This document shows positions 59,006-64,000 of a stretch of 64,000 bases of DNA, piece by piece. Every line of letters starts with the position of its first letter. The first letter of the stretch is position 1. The DNA is from Polyangium mundeleinium. Lineage in GTDB: Bacteria > Myxococcota_A > Polyangia > Polyangiales > Polyangiaceae. Position numbers and translations under genes: made by a program. The notes beneath the pieces were generated by a model that worked only from the letters and a program-made list of their open reading frames with translations, did not search any database and was not told the origin of the DNA. The DNA is taken from assembly GCF_028369105.1 (NCBI RefSeq), contig NZ_JAQNDO010000001.1, forward strand, positions 5,176,501 through 5,240,500, in the 5' to 3' direction.

Positions 59006-60343
59006 ATGTCGCGAACCTCGCTCGCCGTCCTCGTCGCCGCCGTCGTCGCCTCTGCCGGGTGCGGCGCGGGCACGCCGGTGTATCCGCCTCGCCCGCCGGC
59101 CACGCCTGGCGAGCCCGTCTCCGATCCCGTCCCCTCGCGTGTCGTCGTGCACGCGACGATCACGGGGGCCCACCTCCAGCGTGAGCTCGAAACGGCCGTC
59201 CCGCGCACGGGGGAGGGCACGTTCCCGATGCTCGGCAACGAGCGCAGGTACACGTGGAACCGCGGGGGCATCACGGTGCGCTTCAACCAGGGCCGCATCG
59301 CGCTCGACCTGCACGTCGATGCGAACGCGGAGATGCCCATTGGCAGCCTCGACGTCCCGCTCGAGTTCTCGATCCTCGCCGAGCCTGTGGTCACGAGCGA
59401 GTACAAGGCGAAGCTGCAATCCCTCGAGGTCACCGTGAAGAGCGACGACCGCGTGATCAAGGCCGCGGACGCGGCGGCCGACATCCTCGGCAAGGTCAAG
59501 GCGGCGGTGAAGGAGAAGCTCGAGGCGTTCGAGTACGACCTCTATCCGACGCTCGCCGAGGCCCATGGCCGCCTGTCGCGCCCCATCGAGCTTCCGCTCG
59601 GCGACGCGAACGGCTGCGCGGCGCTCCAGGTCGTCTCCGTCGAGGCGGGGCCGACGGTCCTCGCGGGTGGCTTCGAAAAAGACCTCGCGCTCGTCGTCGC
59701 GCCTTCGGTCACGATCCCCTGCGCGCCGCCGAACCCCGACGCGAAGCTGCCGCCGCTCGCCAACGTCGCCACGCTCCAGCCGGGCCCGTTCACGGTGACG
59801 GTGCCGATCGTCGCGAAGTACGACGAGCTCGCGAAGGCGATGGGCCTCGTGTTCACCGACGGGAAGTTCTTCTTCTCGAAGGAGCACCCGAAGCTCTACA
59901 TGGAGAAGCCCGAGATCTACGCCGCGAAGGATCAACTCGTGCTCAAGCTCCACATCGCTGGGCACGTCGACAACCCCGTCAGCCTGGACCTCGACGGCGA
60001 CCTCTTCATGACCGGCCACCCGACGGTCGTGGACAACGAGCTGCGCATCCCGGACCTCGAACCGACCATCGAGACGAAGAGCTTCCTCTTCAAGCTCAAG
60101 GCCTCGATGGACGGGGACAAGATCCGCGATCAGGCGCGTGATGCGCTGCGGCTCGACATCGGCGAGCGCCTCAAGGCGGTGCGCGACAAGCTCTCGAACG
60201 ACATCTCGTTCGCGAGCGGCCAGGGCTGCATGAAGGCCCAGGTGCACAAGATCGAGGTCAGCAGCGTCCACGTGCACGGCACGTACATGCGCGTCTACGT
60301 GACCACGAACGCGATCGCGTCGGTCTACATGCCCTGTCCGTAG
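59006..60343 (+). CDS. DUF4403 family lipoprotein
   Basis: A 445-residue lipoprotein (signal AVLVAAVVASAGC, ATG 59006) matching DUF4403. It is an elongated beta/alpha fold with repeated halves: RVVVHATITGAHLQRELETAVP at the start, and FTVTVPIVAKYDELAKAMGLVF then KLYMEKPEIYAAKDQLVLKLHIAG in the second half. The fold is thought to be a lipid- or outer-membrane-related tubular domain; the function is unknown. It is divergent from the AgmX-like gene across 114 bp and is followed by another lipoprotein gene after 25 bp. Confidence 0.85.
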   Translation: MSRTSLAVLVAAVVASAGCGAGTPVYPPRPPATPGEPVSDPVPSRVVVHATITGAHLQRELETAVPRTGEGTFPMLGNERRYTWNRGGITVRFNQGRIALDLHVDANAEMPIGSLDVPLEFSILAEPVVTSEYKAKLQSLEVTVKSDDRVIKAADAAADILGKVKAAVKEKLEAFEYDLYPTLAEAHGRLSRPIELPLGDANGCAALQVVSVEAGPTVLAGGFEKDLALVVAPSVTIPCAPPNPDAKLPPLANVATLQPGPFTVTVPIVAKYDELAKAMGLVFTDGKFFFSKEHPKLYMEKPEIYAAKDQLVLKLHIAGHVDNPVSLDLDGDLFMTGHPTVVDNELRIPDLEPTIETKSFLFKLKASMDGDKIRDQARDALRLDIGERLKAVRDKLSNDISFASGQGCMKAQVHKIEVSSVHVHGTYMRVYVTTNAIASVYMPCP

Positions 60344-60368
60344 CCCACCCCGCGTGGTAGGTAGGTGC

Positions 60369-60875
60369 ATGCGCGCCTCCTTCCTTGTGCCCCTCCTTCT
60401 CGCTGGTTTCTCGTTTTCCTGCGCGTCGGCGGACGACGGCTCCATTCGACCCGAGCCGCCCGCCGAGACGCCGCAGGTCCTTGCGCCTCTGCCGCCGGAG
60501 TTTGCGCAGCTCGGCCAACCTTGCCCGGCGGCGGACCAGGCGGATTACGCGGGCCCGAACGCTGGATGCGGGAAGGATGGCCATGTCGGCATCGTGACCG
60601 TGGGTCGCCGCATGGGCTTGCCGGAGGGCGCGCAGAAGCTCGAAGGCTCGATGGGCAAGGTGCAGGTGTTCATCGAGTCCGAGCGCGTGTGGGTGCAGGG
60701 GACGTGCGTCTGGTGCCGGCAGTTCACCGAGCAGACGAGCGTCGTGCACCTCGCGTACGCGACGGACAATCAACTCATGCAGATCCAGATGACTGCGGAG
60801 CTCACGAACCAATCGCCCCTGCGCGACGCGGAGGCGTGGCGCGGGGCGATTGCGGCGTGGAAGCCGAAGCAATGA
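60369..60875 (+). CDS. Small lipoprotein, unknown function
   Basis: A 168-residue lipoprotein starting at ATG 60369, with GGTAGGT upstream and a signal ending in LLLAGFSFSC. A Pro-rich linker leads to a small domain with four Cys (GQPCPAAD, NAGCGKDG, GTCVWCRQF). The CVWC pair could be a redox or metal site but is not a CxxC thioredoxin context. No family recognised. It lies 25 bp after the DUF4403 gene on the same strand and probably shares its transcript. It ends 3 bp before the convergent peptidase gene. Confidence 0.75.
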   Translation: MRASFLVPLLLAGFSFSCASADDGSIRPEPPAETPQVLAPLPPEFAQLGQPCPAADQADYAGPNAGCGKDGHVGIVTVGRRMGLPEGAQKLEGSMGKVQVFIESERVWVQGTCVWCRQFTEQTSVVHLAYATDNQLMQIQMTAELTNQSPLRDAEAWRGAIAAWKPKQ

Positions 60876-60878
60876 TCG

Positions 60879-62183
60879 TCAGGGCTTTCCGAGCCCCTTG
60901 AGCCAGCCTTCGACGTGCACGGAGATGTCCGCGCCCGTCTCGGCCTCGATCGTATCGATCATGTCCTGCATGCGGGCCGCGCGGTTCTTGAACGTCCCGT
61001 AAAACTTCGCGAGCGCCGCGTCGAGCTTGTCCCGGCCGACCTGGGCTTCCACGGCCCGGTAGAAGAACGCGCCTTTCATGTAGGTGACGTTCGACCACAA
61101 GGGATGCACGATGAGGTCGATCGTATTGCACGTGTCCAGCATGAGGACCGTGTCCTCGTCCTGGATCACGTCGTCGAGCCTCGTCTGGTAATCGCTCCAG
61201 ATCTTCTCGCCCACGGCCTGCCCGCCCACGGCCTCCAGCCCGCGCGCCGCGAGGTAGGAGGCCGTGCCCTCGGAGAGCACGAAATCCTCCCAGCAAGAGA
61301 TTCGCACGCCATTGCCGAACCAGCCGTGCGCGGCCTCGTGCGCGTGCACCTCCGGATCGTTCATCGCGTCGCGCGCGACATGCCAGTACGGGTGGTGCTC
61401 CATGCCGCCGTAGGCGCCCGGACCCCAGTCCGCCGAGACCGACGCGACCGCGCCGCCGAACGAATACGCCCCATAGGTCGTCTCGAACCAATCGAAGACA
61501 GCCGCGAGATCCTTCGTCCCTTCGGTCGCGGCCGCCTCCTCCCCGGGCAGGTGATAAACGCCCACCTTCGTGCCTGCCGTGGTCGTACCGAGCGCGACGT
61601 ACGTGTATACGCCGAGCGCGAAGGCTGGCATGTACGTGGGCGCGTCGGCCGGGATCTCGGCCGGGAAGACGGCCTGCTTGCCCGAGGGCACGCCCGCGAG
61701 CGCCATCTCGAAGCTCACGCCCTCCGAGGGCACGGATTTACACGGAAAGAGGTTTCCGCAGAAGCGCGGCCACAGGAAACTCACGCCCTCGGCGAGATAC
61801 CCGTCGAAGTTCTTCTGCGTGGTGTATGCGTACTTGATCTGGAGCGTGGTGTTCTCCGCGCTCGCCTTCACGCCCACGTCGAGCCTTCCCTCCTGGACCG
61901 CATATTCGAGCCGCCCGCTCGTATCCTCGACGCTTTGGATCACGAGCCCGTCCACCTCGAACGAGGCGCCCGGCTTTTCCGCGGGCGCGAGCACGATCGT
62001 GGCCTCGCCGGTCAGCGCCGTGACGTCGAGGGCGAGCGCGGTCGAGAGGATATCGCGGTCGAGGTTTTGCGTTGGCGCGACGGGGATGGGACCGGGCTCC
62101 GGCCCCTCTCCGCTGCCGTCGCCGCAGCCGGCGAGGAGGAGCAGGGGGAGCGAGGCCCAAGCGAGCGTGAAGAGGTGCTTCAT
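60879..62183 (-). CDS. M1-like zinc metallopeptidase lipoprotein
   Basis: A 434-residue lipoprotein (ATG 62183, signal ending in LPLLLLAGC). It carries the gluzincin zinc site HEAAH, with the third ligand Glu exactly 18 residues later (VLSEGTASY). Upstream, GGMEHHP sits where M1 aminopeptidases have GAMEN/GGMEN. The N-terminal 150 residues are the beta saddle of the M1 family (LQIKYAYTTQKNFDGYL). The C-terminal ARM-type domain of full M1 enzymes is missing, as in the short M1 peptidases. Array 2 lies in its upstream region. Confidence 0.87.
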   Translation of the reverse strand: MKHLFTLAWASLPLLLLAGCGDGSGEGPEPGPIPVAPTQNLDRDILSTALALDVTALTGEATIVLAPAEKPGASFEVDGLVIQSVEDTSGRLEYAVQEGRLDVGVKASAENTTLQIKYAYTTQKNFDGYLAEGVSFLWPRFCGNLFPCKSVPSEGVSFEMALAGVPSGKQAVFPAEIPADAPTYMPAFALGVYTYVALGTTTAGTKVGVYHLPGEEAAATEGTKDLAAVFDWFETTYGAYSFGGAVASVSADWGPGAYGGMEHHPYWHVARDAMNDPEVHAHEAAHGWFGNGVRISCWEDFVLSEGTASYLAARGLEAVGGQAVGEKIWSDYQTRLDDVIQDEDTVLMLDTCNTIDLIVHPLWSNVTYMKGAFFYRAVEAQVGRDKLDAALAKFYGTFKNRAARMQDMIDTIEAETGADISVHVEGWLKGLGKP

Positions 62184-62382
62184 TCGGCCAGGGTACGAGC
62201 CGGGCGGCGCAGAGGTCAACGGCGCCGGCTCGGGGCATTTCGGCGGGGCATTGCTTCTTCGACCTGCTCGGACGACCGAGGCGCGGGGGGCCGATGCTCA
62301 TCCGAGCTGCCCGCCGAGCGACGCGGTCCCCATCGGCACCTCCTTGGACCTGCTCGAACCCCCGGAACGACCCCCCTCCGAG

Positions 62383-62660
62383 CAGGTCGGACCTGCCCGG
62401 AGCACCCGAGCCCATCCCCTCCGAGCAGGTCGGAGAAGCTCGCTCATGCCGGTGAAGGGGTACGCGGGCAGGTCGGAGAAGCTCGCTCGTGCCGGTGAAG
62501 GGGTACGTCAGCAGGTCGGAGAAGCTCGGTGTGGGCGCGGGGCGGCGCCGGGGACATGCTCGGCTCTCATCGCGCGTGCCGGCGAAGGGGGATCGGGGCA
62601 GGTCGGAGGAGCTCGTCGGGCGCGGCGCCGAGGGAGGGGAGCAGGTCCGAGGAGCTACGG
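62383..62660. repeat. 43-bp tandem repeat array 2, about seven copies
   Basis: The core CAGGTCGGAGAAGCTC or its variants recurs at 62383, 62426, 62469, 62512, 62555 (degenerate), 62599 and 62642. Spacing is 43 bp, with one step of 44. Copies at 62469 and 62426 are nearly identical over the whole unit, including TGCCGGTGAAGGGGTACG. The array fills most of the 62184-62654 gap, which otherwise holds the peptidase promoter, and runs into the 3' end of the next gene. The frame changes with every copy, so it is not coding. Its sequence is unrelated to array 1 although the period is the same. Confidence 0.85.
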
Positions 62661-63407
62661 GGTGGCGGCCGTCGCCTCGGGGGCGGAGGGCGGGGGAGGA
62701 ATCTCGGGCGAAGCCTTGCCCTTTTGCGCCTGAGCGGCGCTCTTTTCGAGGAGGTCGAAGTAACCGAAGACACGCGCGTCGATGTCTTTGGGCAGGCTCG
62801 GATCCTCCTGGAGCTCCAGGGCGAGGTTTTTCCGCGTGCGATTCAGGAGGCCGATGACCTCTCCGCGGAGGCGGGTCGCGTCTTTGCGGGTCTTCGTTTC
62901 GAGATCGGCGCGGGCGCTGAGGAGAGAATCGATGGCGACGCCGGCATTCAGGAAACTGTCGGCCCAATCGTGGAGGGTGCCGCCGCCGGCGACGGGGAAC
63001 AGCGCGAGCTCCGATTGCAGGCTCGCGAGCGCCGGCTTTCGGTCCATGGCCGCCTTGGCTTCGGCCGGATAACTGGCCCCGAGGTCTTCGAGGGTGGGAA
63101 TAAAAGCGGCGCGGATTTTCCGGGCGGCTGCGCGAATGTGCTCGGGGATGTCAGGGTGGCGGTCGTACGCTTCGAGGAGGTGCCAGAGGGCATACCCGAG
63201 GGCATCATGGCGGATGTCGGCAGCGTCGAGCTCGTCGACGAGGGGCCGGCCCGCGGCGACGGAGGGGAGCTTGGCGAGGGCGTCGTGTTTGGCCGTGAGG
63301 AGCTTGGTGCTGGCGGCGCCGGAGGCGAAGCTCACGAGAGCGGCTTTTCGATTTGTGAGGAGATCGTTTAATCCGACGAATAGAGCGACAAGAGAGATGT
63401 GGCGCAT
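62655..63407 (-). CDS. Hypothetical alpha-helical protein, 250 aa
   Basis: A soluble or N-terminally anchored helical protein (ISLVALFVGLNDLL could be a weak signal segment). Helices such as ADIRHDALGYALWHLLEAYD, HIRAAARKIRAAFIPTLEDLGA and DATRLRGEVIGLLNRTRKNLALEL fill the sequence, and the last 30 residues are Pro/Ala-rich. No family recognised. Its stop lies inside the last copy of the 43-bp array. It faces the same way as the partial gene to its right, with an 85-bp gap. Confidence 0.7.
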   Translation of the reverse strand: MRHISLVALFVGLNDLLTNRKAALVSFASGAASTKLLTAKHDALAKLPSVAAGRPLVDELDAADIRHDALGYALWHLLEAYDRHPDIPEHIRAAARKIRAAFIPTLEDLGASYPAEAKAAMDRKPALASLQSELALFPVAGGGTLHDWADSFLNAGVAIDSLLSARADLETKTRKDATRLRGEVIGLLNRTRKNLALELQEDPSLPKDIDARVFGYFDLLEKSAAQAQKGKASPEIPPPPSAPEATAATP

Positions 63408-63492
63408 GGGGTGGGAGGTTACAGGGGTTGGCAGGGAGGGGGCAAGGGAGATGCGACGGGCGACGTGGAATGCTGCCTGCGCTGCCGACCCG

Positions 63493-64000
63493 TCACTCGT
63501 CCTCGACGACGCGGATGGGCAACCACTGGAACCCCTTCACGCCCGCGTCGCGGAAGATACGCCAGACCTTGGGGGTGACGAGGAACCTGGGTTGCGAGAG
63601 TACGGCTGTCTTCAGGTCGCCGTTCCACCGCGCGAGACCGAAGTGCTCCCACATCCGGTTCACGTCCTGGGCCCCGGCGAGATCCTGGGCGCGGTAGGCG
63701 ACGCGCAGGGGCCCTGGGTGCGTCATCTCTACCTTGCTGTGCCCGCACGACTTGCACACGCGGTCCCAGGAGACCCCCGTCGACCGCCGGGACATGGGGG
63801 GCAGCATGTGGGACGCCCACATCTGCCGCCAGGGCAGCTTGATCTGACGCATGTCTTTCTGCCGGGTGTAGACGCTCCGGAAGGAGAGCCCCGAGAGGCC
63901 TGCGCCTTCGAGGGTCTCTGCCAGCCGATGGTCGACCAGGATGTCGCTGTAGCTATCCACGGCGCGAAACTTTCCGAGCTTTCCCATGCTCTCGGCGTCG
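63493..64000 (-). CDS. C-terminal part of a CxxCG-motif protein (possible SitI-type immunity protein), cut by the window edge
   Basis: The frame stays open to base 64000, so the N-terminus lies outside the window; ATG 63987 is only the first internal Met. One CxxCG motif is present (VCKSCGHSKVEM), and the end reads LVTPKVWRIFRDAGVKGFQWLPIRVVEDE in two pieces around residues 135-164. This order fits the myxobacterial double-CxxCG family, which includes SitI immunity proteins against Sit toxins, with the first CxxCG expected outside the window. Family assignment is moderate; no toxin gene is visible. Confidence 0.6.
   Translation of the reverse strand, partial: DAESMGKLGKFRAVDSYSDILVDHRLAETLEGAGLSGLSFRSVYTRQKDMRQIKLPWRQMWASHMLPPMSRRSTGVSWDRVCKSCGHSKVEMTHPGPLRVAYRAQDLAGAQDVNRMWEHFGLARWNGDLKTAVLSQPRFLVTPKVWRIFRDAGVKGFQWLPIRVVEDE

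Noticed and set aside
58892-60445. N-terminal extension of the AgmX-like lipoprotein to 753 residues
   Set aside because: The extension is fully antisense to the DUF4403 gene and Arg/His/Leu-biased. A lipoprotein signal begins at GTG 58891.
61570-62733. Plus-strand frame across array 2
   Set aside because: It is antisense to the peptidase gene in its first half and reads through a 43-bp non-triplet repeat in the second half. There is no signal, domain or ribosome-binding site.
1-64000. tRNA, rRNA or prophage genes
   Set aside because: I found no cloverleaf with a GTTCRA-type T arm, no rRNA segment and no phage structural or integrase motif in any frame.

Overview
The window looks like chromosome of a Polyangium/Sorangium-type myxobacterium (Myxococcota). 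The DNA is very GC-rich, GTG and TTG starts are frequent, and genes are packed with 1-20 nt overlaps. Typical myxobacterial gene types recur: Ser/Thr kinases, lipoproteins with Gly-rich linkers, a Cys-rich repeat lipoprotein, PAS-STAS proteins, an HD-GYP regulator, an Oar-like TonB receptor, and a protease ending in a MYXO-CTERM-like tail. No tRNA, rRNA, CRISPR, phage or IS transposase gene was seen.

Layout. 0-6 kb: an unknown protein, a PilZ protein, a small unknown protein coupled to a DinG/XPD-type helicase, and a convergent secreted CapA-family protein. 6-13.5 kb (minus strand): phenylalanyl-tRNA synthetase beta chain without its alpha partner, then a four-gene Gld-type ABC transporter operon (ATPase, permease, GldG-like, DUF4340) ending at a clear terminator. 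14-17 kb: a Gly-repeat lipoprotein and a GAF/histidine-kinase-like protein whose phosphoacceptor His is replaced by Asp. 17-25.5 kb (minus strand): an outer-membrane barrel, two overlapping repeat proteins, a nickel/cobalt-type permease, a zinc ribbon, LipB, a response regulator/GAF/HD-GYP protein, and a fused RNA methyltransferase-pseudouridine synthase. 25.7-30 kb: an outer-membrane repeat protein, a matrixin-like protease, frataxin (CyaY) and a membrane Ser/Thr kinase. 30.5-42.4 kb: a sodium:solute symporter, a Cys-rich lipoprotein, a frameshifted TonB receptor with a lipoprotein, a CASTOR/POLLUX-like channel, and a vWA protein with a membrane partner. 42.5-46 kb: a glutaredoxin/IscA-like/rhodanese fusion next to BolA, an amidohydrolase and a small membrane protein. 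46-55 kb: two paralogous PAS-STAS proteins, the second translationally coupled to SrkA kinase and a 3'-5' exonuclease, together with a ferritin-like diiron protein, a second Ser/Thr kinase and a chlorite dismutase/HemQ-like protein. 55-64 kb: an adenylate cyclase coupled to a peptide transporter, several lipoproteins, an M1-like peptidase, and a partial CxxCG protein at the right edge.

The most unusual signal is not a gene. Five copies of a roughly 130-bp intergenic element occur in three places (A at 30.0 kb, B/C at 43.8-44.1 kb, D/E at 50.6-50.9 kb). Each copy can form the same four consecutive hairpins. Stem sequences differ between copies but nearly always change on both arms, so base pairing is kept. 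Four of the five begin 7-44 nt after a same-strand stop codon. Two separate tandem arrays, both with a 43-bp period but unrelated sequence, lie at 30.2-30.5 kb and 62.4-62.66 kb.

Start codons were moved downstream of the longest open frame wherever a ribosome-binding site, a signal peptide or the known start of the family argued for it. All functional calls rest on motifs read by eye; no database search was run.
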